Both the position numbers and the translations under genes were made by a program. From Nocardioides mangrovi (GTDB taxonomy: Bacteria; Actinomycetota; Actinomycetes; Propionibacteriales; Nocardioidaceae), in assembly GCF_020073815.1 (NCBI RefSeq), contig NZ_JAIQZJ010000006.1:273087-337086 (forward strand): 64,000 nucleotides of DNA, in the 5' to 3' direction. Positions 1 to 11,237 of this stretch are shown here, one piece after another. Each line of letters begins with the position of its first letter. Positions within the stretch are counted from its first letter, which is position 1. Under the pieces are notes generated by a model, which was given only the letters and a program-made list of their open reading frames with translations, was not told the DNA's origin and made no database searches.

Positions 1-900
1 TCCCTGGTCATCGGCGTCAACCAGCTCGGCATCACGGTCTGCTCGCTGGTGCTCGGCGCCGTGGGCGAGCCGGCGGTCGCCCACCTGGTCGAGCCGCTGC
101 TGCACGCCGCGCACGTGCCCGAGGGGCTGCTGCACCCGATCTCGTTCGTCATCGCGCTCGCGGTCGTGGTCTACCTGCACGTCGTGCTCGGCGAGATGAT
201 CCCGAAGAACATCGCGCTCGCCGGTCCCGACCGGGCCGCGCTGGTCCTCGGGCCGCCGATCTGGGGCATCGTCACGGTGCTCCGGCCGATCGTGGTGGTG
301 ATCAACTGGGTGGCCTCGGGCTTCCTCCGGCTGCTCGGCGCGCGGCTGACCGACGAGGTCAGCTCGACGTTCACCCGCGAGGAGGTCGCGGCGCTCGTCG
401 AGGAGTCCCGCGGGGAGGGCCTGCTCGAGGACGACGAGTACGGCCGGCTGGCCGGCGCGCTCGGCTTCACGGAGAAGACGGTCGGCACCGTGATCATGCC
501 CACCGACACGCTGACCATCGTCCGCCGCGGCTCGACGGTCGCCGAGGTCGAGGACCTCTGCGCGGCGACCGGCTTCAGCCGCTTCCCGGTCGTGAACGAC
601 GACGGAGACCTGATCGGCTACCTCCACATCAAGGACGTGCTCGAGCTCGACGAGCACCGCCGGCTGCGCCCGGTCGAGGACAAGTGGATCCGCCCGTTCG
701 CGCCGATCGCCCCCGACGAGGCGCTGCACGACGCCCTCGAGACGCTCCAGCGCCGCGGCGCGCACCTGGGCCAGGTGATGGCTCCGGACGGGACGGTCAG
801 CGGCCTGGTGACCCTCGAGGACGTGATCGAGGAGCTGGTCGGCGAGATCCGCGACGCCGCCCACCTCGAGGAGTCGGGCGGAGGTCAACCCGTCCTCTAA
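1..900 (+). CDS. CNNM/CBS-domain membrane protein (HlyC/CorC type), 5' end outside window
   Basis: The frame is open from base 1, so the start lies upstream. The visible 299 residues begin inside a DUF21/CNNM membrane domain with hydrophobic helices and the conserved stretch VLGEMIPKNIAL. A cytoplasmic part with two CBS repeats follows; MPTDTLTIVRRG and the later PVEDKWIRPFAPI mark it. This family is linked to cobalt/magnesium efflux and divalent-cation homeostasis at the plasma membrane. The C-terminus (GEIRDAAHLEESGG) is short and seems to lack the extra CorC_HlyC domain of longer members. The TAA at 898-900 is close to the next gene. Family assignment is firm; the transported ion is not known. 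Confidence 0.88.
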   Translation, partial: SLVIGVNQLGITVCSLVLGAVGEPAVAHLVEPLLHAAHVPEGLLHPISFVIALAVVVYLHVVLGEMIPKNIALAGPDRAALVLGPPIWGIVTVLRPIVVVINWVASGFLRLLGARLTDEVSSTFTREEVAALVEESRGEGLLEDDEYGRLAGALGFTEKTVGTVIMPTDTLTIVRRGSTVAEVEDLCAATGFSRFPVVNDDGDLIGYLHIKDVLELDEHRRLRPVEDKWIRPFAPIAPDEALHDALETLQRRGAHLGQVMAPDGTVSGLVTLEDVIEELVGEIRDAAHLEESGGGQPVL

Positions 901-939
901 GGTGTGCTCGGCAGGAGGACCCAGGAGAAGCAGGACCAG

Positions 940-1539
940 GTGGCAGACGACGTTGCGGGCAACCGGGTGTGGACCCTCCCCAACCTGCTGAGCGTGCTGC
1001 GACTGGCCGGCGTGCCGGTGTTCCTGTGGCTCGTCCTCGGCCCCGAGGCCGACGGCTGGGCGCTCGCGCTGCTCGCCGTCTCCGGAGTCACCGACTTCCT
1101 CGACGGCTACCTCGCCCGCCGCCTCGGCCAGACCTCGGTGATCGGCCAGGTCCTCGACCCCGTCGCCGACCGGCTCTACATCCTCGCCGTCGTCGTCGGG
1201 CTCGCCCTGCGCGACGTGATCCCGTGGTGGGTGGCCGTCTCGCTGCCCCTGCGCGACCTGCTGCTGTGGGGCCTCGTGCCGCTGCTGCGCAGCCGCGGCT
1301 ACAGCGCGCTGCCGGTCCACTTCCTCGGCAAGGCCGCGACGTTCAACTTGCTCTACGCCTTCCCGCTGCTGCTCCTCGGCGACGGCGACGGCGCCGTCGC
1401 CACCCTGGCCGACGTCTTCGGCTGGGCGTTCGCGATCTGGGGCATCGGGCTCTACTGGTGGGCCGGCGTGCTCTACGCCTGGCAGGTCCGCACGCTGCTG
1501 CGCACCACCGAGCGACGGACGGCGGACCACGATGCCTGA
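940..1539 (+). CDS. CDP-alcohol phosphatidyltransferase (PgsA-like)
   Basis: This membrane enzyme of phospholipid synthesis transfers a phosphatidyl group from CDP-diacylglycerol to a small alcohol. The family signature DGxxARx8GxxxDxxxD is complete: DGYLAR, then G, then DPVAD, with all four acidic residues present. Several hydrophobic helices follow. It sits where M. tuberculosis has pgsA2 (Rv1822), just before the DUF881 genes. A GTG at 904 would give 12 more residues but has no ribosome binding site at a sensible distance. GTG 940 is preceded by AGGAG at 923-927 and gives the usual compact N-terminus. The alcohol substrate cannot be told from sequence. Confidence 0.85.
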   Translation: MADDVAGNRVWTLPNLLSVLRLAGVPVFLWLVLGPEADGWALALLAVSGVTDFLDGYLARRLGQTSVIGQVLDPVADRLYILAVVVGLALRDVIPWWVAVSLPLRDLLLWGLVPLLRSRGYSALPVHFLGKAATFNLLYAFPLLLLGDGDGAVATLADVFGWAFAIWGIGLYWWAGVLYAWQVRTLLRTTERRTADHDA

Positions 1540-2383
1540 CCTCCTCGACCGCACGACGCCGCTGCTCACGCGGATCACCCAGGAGTCCCTGGACGGGGAC
1601 TACCAGCACGTCGCGGACCGGCGGGCGGCCGCCGGTGACGGCCGGCCCTCGTCGCGCCGCAACCGGCTCACCGCGTCCATCGTCGTCGGCGCCTTCGGCC
1701 TGCTCGTCGCGGTCGCGGCGGTGCAGACCGACGAGCAGTCCGGGGTCACCAGCGCGAGCCGGGCCAGCCTGATCGACCAGATCAACGACCAGCGCGACCG
1801 GCTCGCCGACCTACAGGCGCGGACCGTCTCCCTCCGCGAGCTCAACATCGGTCTCCAGGACGACTTCGACGAGACGAATGACAAGGCGACCGCCGCCGAG
1901 GCGCGCGCCCAGCGGCTTGCGGCGCAGACCGGCTTCGCCGCGGTCACCGGCCCGGGGATCGTCATCACGGTCGACGACGCGCCCGACGGCGAGGCGGTGC
2001 GCGACTCCGACCTTTCGCTCCTCGTCGACGGCCTCTGGAACGCCGGCGCCGAGGCGATCTCCATCAACGGCAAGCGCCTCACGGCTCGCTCTGCGCTGCG
2101 CAACTCCGGCCCGGCGATCAACCTCAACGGGCCGCCGCCGCTGTCCCCGCCGTACGTCGTCTCGGCGATCGGCAACAAGGACACGCTCCAGGCCGACCTG
2201 CTCGACACCGACAGCGGGCTGGCGTTCACCTCGCTGGCCGAGTCCTTCGGCTTCCCGGTGAGCATGGACAATGAGGACGAGCTGACCCTGCCTGCTGCCG
2301 CTCCGCGGATGTTGCGCCTGCCGACCATCGAGGCCGCCAGGGACGCCCAGAGCGACAAGAACCGGAAGGAGACCACGGAGTGA
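1532..2383 (+). CDS. DUF881 family protein, first copy
   Basis: This 283-residue membrane-anchored protein has a cytoplasmic N-terminus, one transmembrane helix at about residues 46-66 and a coiled-coil stretch at about 80-130 (DQINDQRDRLADLQ). The DUF881 domain follows with the hallmark VTGPGIVITVDD and GAEAISINGKRL. DUF881 proteins flank a small basic protein in actinobacteria and firmicutes. Their biochemical role is unknown; a place in the envelope or division cluster is inferred from context. The gene overlaps the previous one by 8 bases and the next by 4 (GTGA), so the run is very likely one transcript. It corresponds in position to Rv1823. Confidence 0.85.
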   Translation: MPDLLDRTTPLLTRITQESLDGDYQHVADRRAAAGDGRPSSRRNRLTASIVVGAFGLLVAVAAVQTDEQSGVTSASRASLIDQINDQRDRLADLQARTVSLRELNIGLQDDFDETNDKATAAEARAQRLAAQTGFAAVTGPGIVITVDDAPDGEAVRDSDLSLLVDGLWNAGAEAISINGKRLTARSALRNSGPAINLNGPPPLSPPYVVSAIGNKDTLQADLLDTDSGLAFTSLAESFGFPVSMDNEDELTLPAAAPRMLRLPTIEAARDAQSDKNRKETTE

Positions 2384-2712
2384 TCGCCGCCCTCGGGCTG
2401 CTGGCCGGGATCGTGCTCGGCGTCGTGTTCAAGCCCGACGTCCCGCTCGGTCTCGAGCCCTACCTGCCGATCGCCGTCGTCGCCGCGCTCGACGCCGTCT
2501 TCGGCGCGCTACGCGCCTACCTCGACGGGATCTTCGACGACAAGGTCTTCGTCGTCTCGTTCGTCAGCAACGTCGTCATCGCCGCCGCGATCGTCTACCT
2601 CGGCGACCAGCTCGGCGTCGGCGGGCAGCTCTCGACCGGCGTCATCGTCGTCCTCGGCATCCGGATCTTCTCCAACGTCGCCGCCATCCGGAGGCACCTC
2701 TTCCATGCGTGA
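2380..2712 (+). CDS. sbp: small basic family protein Sbp (DUF1290)
   Basis: This is a 110-residue integral membrane protein with three hydrophobic segments: LGLLAGIVLGVVF, PIAVVAALDAVFG and the C-terminal GVIVVLGIRIFSNVAAIRRH. Length and the motif around ALDAVFGALRAYLDGIFDDKVF match the Sbp/DUF1290 family. The gene sits between two DUF881 genes, as in many Gram-positive genomes, and overlaps both by GTGA. It starts with GTG and corresponds in position to Rv1824. Function is unknown; the fixed gene order suggests a complex with its neighbours. Confidence 0.88.
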   Translation: MIAALGLLAGIVLGVVFKPDVPLGLEPYLPIAVVAALDAVFGALRAYLDGIFDDKVFVVSFVSNVVIAAAIVYLGDQLGVGGQLSTGVIVVLGIRIFSNVAAIRRHLFHA

Positions 2713-3449
2713 GTGCCATGCCTGATCCCGACACCGGTCGCGACCGCCTCCGCGCCGCGCTGGTGCGTCCGAGCCGCGGTCAGGTGATCGTCGCCGTCCT
2801 GCTCGCGGCGCTGGGCTTCGCGGCCGTCACGCAGGTGCGCTTCACCAACGTCGACAACACGTACGCGGGCCTGCGCGAGCAGGACCTCATCGACGTCCTC
2901 AACGGCCTCGCGGTCAACACCCAGCGCGCCGACTCCGAGATCGCGCGGCTCCAGCGGACCCGCAACGACCTGCTGTCGAGCACCGGCGCGCGCGACGCCG
3001 CGCTCGCGCAGGCGCAGAAGGACGCCGAGACCTACTCGATCATGGCCGGGCTCGTGCCGGTCACCGGTCCGGGCATCCGGATCACCATCACCGAGGGCGA
3101 CGGCATCGTCGACGCGGACAGCGTGGTCGACATGATCCAGGAGCTGCGCACCGCGGGCGCGGAGGCCATCCAGTTCAACGGCCAGGCCCGGGTGACCGCC
3201 TCGACCGCGTTCGACGACACCGTCGGCGGCATCACCGTCGACGGGCAGACGATCACCTCGCCGTACGTCGTCGACGTGATCGGCGACCCCGGCACCCTCC
3301 ACGGCGCCGTCGACTTCCCGAACGGTCCGCGTGACCAGTTCGAGGACGAGGGGGCGACCGTGACCGTCGACGAGCTGGGCTCGCTCGACATCGAGAGCGT
3401 CGCGAAGCCGCAGCGGTCCGAGTACGCCCAACCCGCCACCGGGCAGTAG
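2709..3449 (+). CDS. DUF881 family protein, second copy
   Basis: A 246-residue paralogue of the gene at 1532-2383 with the same plan: cytoplasmic head, one transmembrane helix near residues 25-42, a short coiled coil (NTQRADSEIARLQRTRNDLL) and the DUF881 domain with VTGPGIRITITEGDG and GAEAIQFNGQARV. It starts at a GTG overlapping the stop of sbp by four bases, which fixes the start by coupling; an ATG at 2718 is the alternative. It matches Rv1825. The DUF881-Sbp-DUF881 sandwich suggests a heteromeric membrane complex, but no activity is known. Confidence 0.85.
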   Translation: MSAMPDPDTGRDRLRAALVRPSRGQVIVAVLLAALGFAAVTQVRFTNVDNTYAGLREQDLIDVLNGLAVNTQRADSEIARLQRTRNDLLSSTGARDAALAQAQKDAETYSIMAGLVPVTGPGIRITITEGDGIVDADSVVDMIQELRTAGAEAIQFNGQARVTASTAFDDTVGGITVDGQTITSPYVVDVIGDPGTLHGAVDFPNGPRDQFEDEGATVTVDELGSLDIESVAKPQRSEYAQPATGQ

Positions 3450-3490
3450 CCTCACGGCTGGACCGGTCCATCCCCCCAAGAGGAGTCAGC

Positions 3491-3877
3491 GTGTACCCCG
3501 ACGACCTGAAGTACACCACCGAGCACGAGTGGGTCCGTCAGCCCGGCGAGCACGAGGGATCGGTCCGGATCGGCATCACCGACTACGCCCAGGACGCGCT
3601 CGGCGACATCGTCTACGTCTCGCTGCCCGAGGTCGGCGACACGGTCGAGGCCGGCGGCACCTGTGGCGAGCTCGAGTCGACGAAGTCCGTGAGCGACGTC
3701 TACGCCCCGATCAGCGGCGAGGTCGTGGCCCGCAACGACACCCTCGACGCGACCCCCGAGCTGGTCAACAGCGACCCCTACGGCGGCGGCTGGCTCTTCG
3801 AGGTGGTCCCGTCCGACGCCGGTGCGTACGACGCGCTGCTCGACGCCGCGTCGTACCAGGCCACCCTCGACGCCTGA
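3491..3877 (+). CDS. gcvH: glycine cleavage system H protein
   Basis: This is the lipoyl carrier of the glycine cleavage complex. It shuttles the aminomethyl group between GcvP, GcvT and lipoamide dehydrogenase. At 128 residues it has the normal length. The lipoylation site is in GELESTKSVSDVYAP, with K65 the modified lysine, and YTTEHEWVR is at the N-terminus. The start is GTG with AGGAG five bases upstream (3481-3485). GcvP lies 3.1 kb downstream, separated by regulators, as in mycobacteria. GcvT is not in the window. This gene has no riboswitch of its own. Confidence 0.97.
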   Translation: MYPDDLKYTTEHEWVRQPGEHEGSVRIGITDYAQDALGDIVYVSLPEVGDTVEAGGTCGELESTKSVSDVYAPISGEVVARNDTLDATPELVNSDPYGGGWLFEVVPSDAGAYDALLDAASYQATLDA

Positions 3878-3903
3878 GCCCGGCCGAGCCTCGCGAGTCC
3901 GCC

Positions 3904-3931
3904 TTGAACGGCGGTCTCGGGCTGATAGGTT
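3904..3931 (+). promoter_or_regulatory. candidate promoter of the FHA-MerR unit
   Basis: TTGAAC at 3904-3909 and TAGGTT at 3926-3931 are 16 bases apart, a fair match to the primary sigma consensus. They lie between gcvH and the FHA gene. The inverted repeat at 3946-3966 lies just downstream, where a bound repressor could block the start of transcription. Confidence 0.45.
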
Positions 3932-3945
3932 CGGTGCAACCATCA

Positions 3946-3966
3946 CCCTCAAGCCCGCGTTGAGGG
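3946..3966 (+). promoter_or_regulatory. inverted repeat CCCTCAA-N7-TTGAGGG (candidate MerR operator)
   Basis: A perfect 7-base inverted repeat with a 7-base spacer lies 27 bases before the FHA gene. The same TTGAGGG half with a degenerate partner (GCCTCAG) at the same spacing recurs at 5927-5947, before the second MerR gene. Two nearby MerR-type regulators (4534-5280 and 6106-6705) are natural candidates to bind it, since MerR dimers read inverted repeats. Binding is inferred. Confidence 0.5.
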
Positions 3967-3992
3967 TTGGCCCCGATCCGAAGGACTGACCG

Positions 3993-4526
3993 ATGCCGTT
4001 CTGCACATCGTGTGGCACGCAGAACCCCGACGACGCCCGCTTCTGCTCGCAGTGCGGCAGCCGCCTGGTGGCCCCTACGCCGCCGCCCGTCGCCGGCCTC
4101 GGCGAGGGTGCGGGGGAGTCGACGGCGACGATCGCGATCGGCGGCGCCGACAAGCTCCAGGACTCCGGCCAGCAGCTCAACCCGGTCGACGCGGCCGCGG
4201 TCGACGCGCTGCCGCCCGGGCACGCCCTCCTCGTCGTCCAGCGGGGCCCGGGATCGGGCAGCCGCTTCCTGCTCGACGCCGACGTGGTGAGCGCCGGCCG
4301 CCACCCCGACAGCGAGATCTTCCTCGACGACGTGACCGTCTCGCGCCGGCACGCGGAGTTCCACCGCACCACGGACGGCTTCACCGTCAGCGACGTCGGC
4401 AGCCTCAACGGCACCTACGTCAACCGCGACCGGATCGACCGCGTCCAGCTCAACGACGGCGACGAGGTCCAGATCGGCAAGTACCGCCTCGTGTTCTTCT
4501 CCGGCCACCCGGGCAGCGCCGGGTGA
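3993..4526 (+). CDS. garA: zinc-ribbon/FHA-domain protein (GarA/OdhI-like)
   Basis: The 177-residue protein opens with a zinc ribbon (CTSCGTQNPDDARFCSQCG, two CxxC knuckles). A linker follows, then an FHA domain from about residue 72 with the phosphothreonine-binding core SAGRHPDS, SRRHAEF and GSLNGTYVN. In mycobacteria and corynebacteria the orthologous GarA/OdhI inhibits 2-oxoglutarate dehydrogenase and steers glutamate metabolism, switched by Ser/Thr kinases at an N-terminal ETT motif. Here the linker has ESTATI, which may be the counterpart, but the classic ETT is not seen. Position between gcvH and an FtsR-like gene matches Rv1827. GAAGGA lies 10 bases before the ATG. Confidence 0.85.
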   Translation: MPFCTSCGTQNPDDARFCSQCGSRLVAPTPPPVAGLGEGAGESTATIAIGGADKLQDSGQQLNPVDAAAVDALPPGHALLVVQRGPGSGSRFLLDADVVSAGRHPDSEIFLDDVTVSRRHAEFHRTTDGFTVSDVGSLNGTYVNRDRIDRVQLNDGDEVQIGKYRLVFFSGHPGSAG

Positions 4527-4533
4527 CCGTGGC

Positions 4534-5280
4534 ATGACCACCGGAGCGGGCGCCAGCGCCGCCGCGTCCTCGCGCGGGCGGATGAACATCGGCGAGGTCC
4601 TCGACCGGCTGCGCCCGGACTTCCCGGGGATCACCATCCCCAAGATCCGCTTCCTCGAGGACAAGGGGCTGATCAAGCCCGAGCGGACGCCCGCGGGCTA
4701 CCGGAAGTTCTCGACCGACGACGTCGAGCGGCTGCGCTACGTGCTGCGCATGCAGCGCGACCACTACCTGCCGCTCAAGGTGATCGGCGAGCACCTCGAC
4801 GCGATCGACCGCGGGCTCGAGCCGCCGCCGATCGACCCGGTCGTCCCCACGGTGCCGAAGGTCGCGCTGGCGGCCGACGGACTGCCCAGCGCCGACTCGT
4901 TCCGTCGTACCGACCAGCTGCGGCTCTCGCGGCGCGAGCTGGTGAAGATCGCGGAGATCTCCGAGGAGCTCCTCGACCAGCTCCAGCAGTTCGGGCTGAT
5001 CACGCCGCGGCCCGGCACCGGCCACTACGACACCGACGCCCTGGTCGTCGCGACGACCGCGCGCGAGCTCGCCGACTACGGATTCGAGCCGCGGCACCTG
5101 CGGGCGTTCAAGACCGCCGCCGACCGGGAGGTCGGGCTGGTCGAGCAGGTCGTCGCTCCGCACAAGCGCGGCCACGACCCGGCCGCGCGGGCCCGCGCCG
5201 AGGAGACGGTCAGCGAGATCGCCGCCCTGTCGGTGCGGCTGCACGCGACGCTCGTGAAGTCCGGGCTGCGGTCCTCCTGA
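4534..5280 (+). CDS. ftsR: MerR-family regulator, FtsR-like
   Basis: The N-terminal winged helix-turn-helix begins at about residue 12 (MNIGEVLDRLRPDFPGIT) and contains SKIRFLEDKG-type residues (PKIRFLEDKGLI) and the wing TPAGYRKFS. A dimerisation helix follows with LPLKVIGEHLDAIDRGLEPP. The C-terminal part has a second helical domain. Orthologues are Rv1828 and corynebacterial FtsR, which activates ftsZ and controls growth and division. The gene lies 7 bases after the FHA gene, so the two are probably co-transcribed from the promoter carrying the inverted repeat at 3946-3966. The ATG at 4534 was chosen; an internal ATG at 4582 (MNIGEV) is the conserved domain start. Confidence 0.85.
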   Translation: MTTGAGASAAASSRGRMNIGEVLDRLRPDFPGITIPKIRFLEDKGLIKPERTPAGYRKFSTDDVERLRYVLRMQRDHYLPLKVIGEHLDAIDRGLEPPPIDPVVPTVPKVALAADGLPSADSFRRTDQLRLSRRELVKIAEISEELLDQLQQFGLITPRPGTGHYDTDALVVATTARELADYGFEPRHLRAFKTAADREVGLVEQVVAPHKRGHDPAARARAEETVSEIAALSVRLHATLVKSGLRSS

Positions 5281-5319
5281 CCGTCCTGCGGGCCGGCTGG
5301 TCCGTCGTACCGCCCGGAG

Positions 5320-5325
5320 TAGGGT
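5320..5325 (+). promoter_or_regulatory. -10 element of a leaderless gene
   Basis: TAGGGT ends 7 bases before the GTG at 5333, so transcription would start at or next to the start codon. No purine-rich ribosome binding site lies in between. Confidence 0.45.
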
Positions 5326-5332
5326 GGGTGGC

Positions 5333-5800
5333 GTGCGCGAGGTAGACGTCATGGGAGTCCGGGTCGAGATGCCCTCGAACCAGCCGATCGTGCTGCTGCG
5401 CGAGGTCACGGGGGACCGCTACCTGCCGATCTGGATCGGCGCGGTCGAGGCCACCGCCATCGCCTTCGCCCAGCAGGGCGTGGTGCCGCCACGGCCACTG
5501 ACCCACGACCTCATGAAGGACGTCCTCGAGGCCACCGGCAACGAGCTGTCCGAGGTCCGGATCACCGAGGTCAAGGACGGCGTCTTCTTCGCGACCCTCG
5601 TCTTCGGCTCCGGTGTCGAGGTGAGCGCCCGCCCGTCGGACTCGATCGCCCTCGCACTGCGCACCGGCACCCGCATCGTGTGCTCCGAGGAGGTCCTCGA
5701 CGAGGCCGGCCTCGCTGTCCCCGCCGAGCAGGAGGACGAGGTCGAGAAGTTCCGCGAGTTCCTCGACCATGTCACCCCCGAGGACTTCGACGCCCACTAG
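5333..5800 (+). CDS. bifunctional nuclease family protein (DUF151)
   Basis: This is a 155-residue DUF151 protein with the family core PIWIGAVEATAIAFAQQG, PRPLTHDLMKDVLEATG and ARPSDSIALALR. Members have been described as having DNase and RNase activity; the in vivo role in actinobacteria is unclear. It corresponds to Rv1829. The start is placed at GTG 5333 because the residue count before GVRVE then matches the mycobacterial protein, and TAGGGT at 5320-5325 fits a leaderless transcript. GTG 5324 would add three residues. The C-terminal tail is acidic (AEQEDEVEKFREF). Confidence 0.85.
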   Translation: MREVDVMGVRVEMPSNQPIVLLREVTGDRYLPIWIGAVEATAIAFAQQGVVPPRPLTHDLMKDVLEATGNELSEVRITEVKDGVFFATLVFGSGVEVSARPSDSIALALRTGTRIVCSEEVLDEAGLAVPAEQEDEVEKFREFLDHVTPEDFDAH

Positions 5801-5926
5801 GCGCACCGATCGCACGCGCCTCGCTTCGTTGTCGTCGCTCGACGACCCGCTCCGCTCGAAGGTCGCCTTCGCTCCTCCGCCTTGCGAGGCACGCACGCTC
5901 GGCACTGGACGCGGCGTGAGGGGTAA

Positions 5927-5947
5927 GCCTCAGGTAGAGGTTGAGGG
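5927..5947 (+). promoter_or_regulatory. degenerate copy of the TTGAGGG inverted repeat
   Basis: GCCTCAG-N7-TTGAGGG matches the repeat at 3946-3966 in one perfect arm, in 5 of 7 positions of the other, and in spacing. Both copies continue as TTGAGGGTTG. It lies 22 bases upstream of the -35 at 5970, a place typical of an activator site, whereas the first copy lies downstream of its promoter. Confidence 0.45.
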
Positions 5948-5969
5948 TTGCGACACGCCGCCGGCATCT

Positions 5970-5998
5970 TTGACGGGCCCGGATGCGCGGCCTACCTT
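5970..5998 (+). promoter_or_regulatory. sigma-A type promoter of the second MerR gene
   Basis: TTGACG at 5970-5975 and TACCTT at 5993-5998 are separated by exactly 17 bases. The transcript would carry a leader of about 100 bases before GTG 6106, with CCACGGAGGACC providing a GGAGG ribosome binding site. Confidence 0.6.
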
Positions 5999-6105
5999 GA
6001 ACTGTCTCTGTTGTAACTCCACCGCTGTGGTGCCCGGTTGTGACCCGGGCCGACCGGCACCTTCCCCGGGGGTTACGCTCAACGGAGTAGCCCACGGAGG
6101 ACCGT

Positions 6106-6705
<600 letters not shown>

Positions 6706-6758
6706 GGGTTTCGAGACGGTTGCAGAGCAACCTCCTCGGCCACCGTCGAGAGCTTCTC

Positions 6759-6791
6759 GTCGGCCCGTCGCCCCCAGGGCGGCGGGCCGAC
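6759..6791 (+). terminator. GC-rich hairpin terminator after the MerR gene
   Basis: Bases 6759-6772 and 6778-6791 form a 14-bp stem with a single G-U pair around a 5-base loop. GTGTTT follows rather than a long T run, as is common in actinobacteria. The stem lies 54 bases after the MerR stop and just before the gcvP promoter region. Confidence 0.7.
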
Positions 6792-6814
6792 GTCGTGTTT
6801 CGCGCGCCGCCCGG

Positions 6815-6820
6815 TAGATT
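6815..6820 (+). promoter_or_regulatory. -10 element of the gcvP riboswitch leader
   Basis: TAGATT is a good -10 about 25 bases before the aptamer. The -35 region is weak and overlaps the foot of the terminator hairpin. A start near 6827 would give a leader of about 190 bases. Confidence 0.45.
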
Positions 6821-6840
6821 GGGGTCCGCTGACAATCCCG

Positions 6841-6955
6841 CACGGGAGAGTCTTCGCCGGGGCCGGACTGGGGCTGCGGCGGAGCGCCGAAGGGGCAATT
6901 CCTCCCCGGAACCTCTCAGGCGCCCGGACCGTGCGGACCAGGCAACTCTGGAGCC
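6841..6955 (+). ncRNA. glycine riboswitch (gcv aptamer)
   Basis: The conserved glycine aptamer words appear in order: GGGAGAG at 6844-6850, GCCGAAGGGGCAA at 6886-6898, CTCTCAGG at about 6913-6920 and CTCTGGAG at 6946-6953. GGGAGAG and CTCTC pair to close the main helix. Only one full aptamer is visible, so this looks like a singlet type. It lies in the gcvP leader and should raise expression when glycine is abundant. Downstream, GGGGG at 6975-6979 can pair with the C-run at 7008-7013 next to the GAGGAG ribosome binding site (7002-7007), a possible expression platform; that part is inference. Confidence 0.92.
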
Positions 6956-7015
6956 ACGACGACGTGACGACAGAGGGGGAGGCACCCGGACGACCTGATT
7001 CGAGGAGCCCCCCAG

Positions 7016-9882
<2,867 letters not shown>

Positions 9883-9886
<4 letters not shown>

Positions 9887-11229
9887 ACGACGCCATCCCT
9901 GTCTCCGACAGCACCGCCCGGCGCCTCCAGGCGCGGCTCGCCCACGCCCAGTCGACCGGCCGCCTCCCGTCGGTCACGGCCGGGCTGGTGCGCGACGGCG
10001 AGCCCGTGTGGCTCGGCTCGTACGGCGGACCGGCGGTGCCCGGCCACGACCCGCACGACGTGCAGTACCGCATCGGGTCGATCACCAAGACGATGACCGC
10101 CGTCGTCGTGCTCCAGCTGGTACGCGACGGCCGGATCGCCCTCGACGACCCGGCGTCGGTCGCGCTGGGCGAGGTCGGCTACGCCGACCGCACGCTGCGC
10201 CAGCTGCTGTCCCACGGCTCCGGCATGCAGTCGGAGCCGGTCGGGTCGTGGTGGGAGCGGTCGGCCGGCCTGTCCTTCGACGAGCTGGTCGCCGCCAACG
10301 ACGGCAGCCGGGCCGTCTTCCGGCCCGGCGAGCGCTTCCACTACTCCAACCTGGGCTACGCGCTGCTGGGTGAGCTGGTCGCGCGGCTCCTCGGAACGAC
10401 GTGGTGGGAGGCGGTCCGCGAGCGGGTGCTGACCCCGCTTGGCATGGCCCGCACGTCCTACCTCCCCGACGGCGCGGCCGCGCAGGGCCAGTCGGTGCAC
10501 CCGTACGACGGCACGCTCGTCGCCGAGCCCGCGACCGACACCGGCGCGATGGCGCCGGCCGGCCAGGTCTGGGCGACCATCGAGGACCTCGCGCGCTACG
10601 CGGTCTTCCTCGGCCAGGGCCACCCCGACGTGCTGTCCGCCGACGAGCTGGCCCAGGCGTTCGCGCCGCAGGCCGGCAGCCCAGAGGACGGGCTGGGCGG
10701 AGCCCACGGGCTCGGCTTCCAGGTCATGGCCGGCGGCTCCGGCACCCTGGCCGGCCACACCGGCTCGATGCCCGGCTTCCTGGCGACCGTGCTGGTCGAC
10801 ATCAAGCGGCGCACCGGCGGCGTGGTGCTCGCCAACGCGACCACCGGCTACTCGCCGGCCCGGATCGTCATCGAGCTCCTCGACGAGCTCGAGCGATCGG
10901 AGCCGACGATCGCGGCGCCCTGGGTGCCGTCATCCGGCGTGCCGGCGGAGCTCGCTGGCGTCCCCGGTCTGTGGCACTGGGGCAACACCCCGGTGGTCTT
11001 CGCGATGGCGGGCACCGACCTCGTCGGGTCCCGCAACGGCGTCGAGGCCTACCGGTTCGCCGTGCGCGACGGCCGCGTCGTCGGGACCACCGGTTACCAC
11101 GCCGGTGAGGAGCTCCACGCCGTACGCCGCGAGGACGGCTCGGTCGCCTGGCTCGACATCGCGACGTTCATCTACACGCGCGAGCCCTACGACCCCGAGG
11201 CGCCGATCCCCGGAGGTCACCCGGCCTGA
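9883..11229 (+). CDS. serine hydrolase of the beta-lactamase (class C)/DD-peptidase fold
   Basis: The 448-residue protein has the three active-site motifs of the family: S66-I-T-K69 (RIGSITKTM), the tyrosine triad YSN in [13 protein letters not shown], and HTG in GHTGSMPGF. No signal peptide is visible, so it appears cytoplasmic, unlike secreted beta-lactamases. That favours an esterase or peptide hydrolase role over antibiotic resistance. A C-terminal domain of about 120 residues follows the catalytic part. The GTG at 9883 overlaps the gcvP stop, so translation is probably coupled; the frame is open back to 9856. Substrate is unknown. Confidence 0.82.
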
Positions 11230-11237
11230 TGGGTGAC

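Larger units (their letters stand above)
5801..6105. other. 305-base intergenic region before the second MerR gene
   Basis: The first 110 bases are rich in CTCG/CTCC words with complementary GCCTCGC and GCGAGGC ends, which could fold as a transcription terminator for the nuclease gene. The second half holds the operator-like repeat at 5927-5947, the promoter at 5970-5998 and a leader of about 100 bases. That leader contains a perfect 6-bp hairpin with a 7-base loop (6032-6037 with 6045-6050). No open frame here looks coding. Confidence 0.5.
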
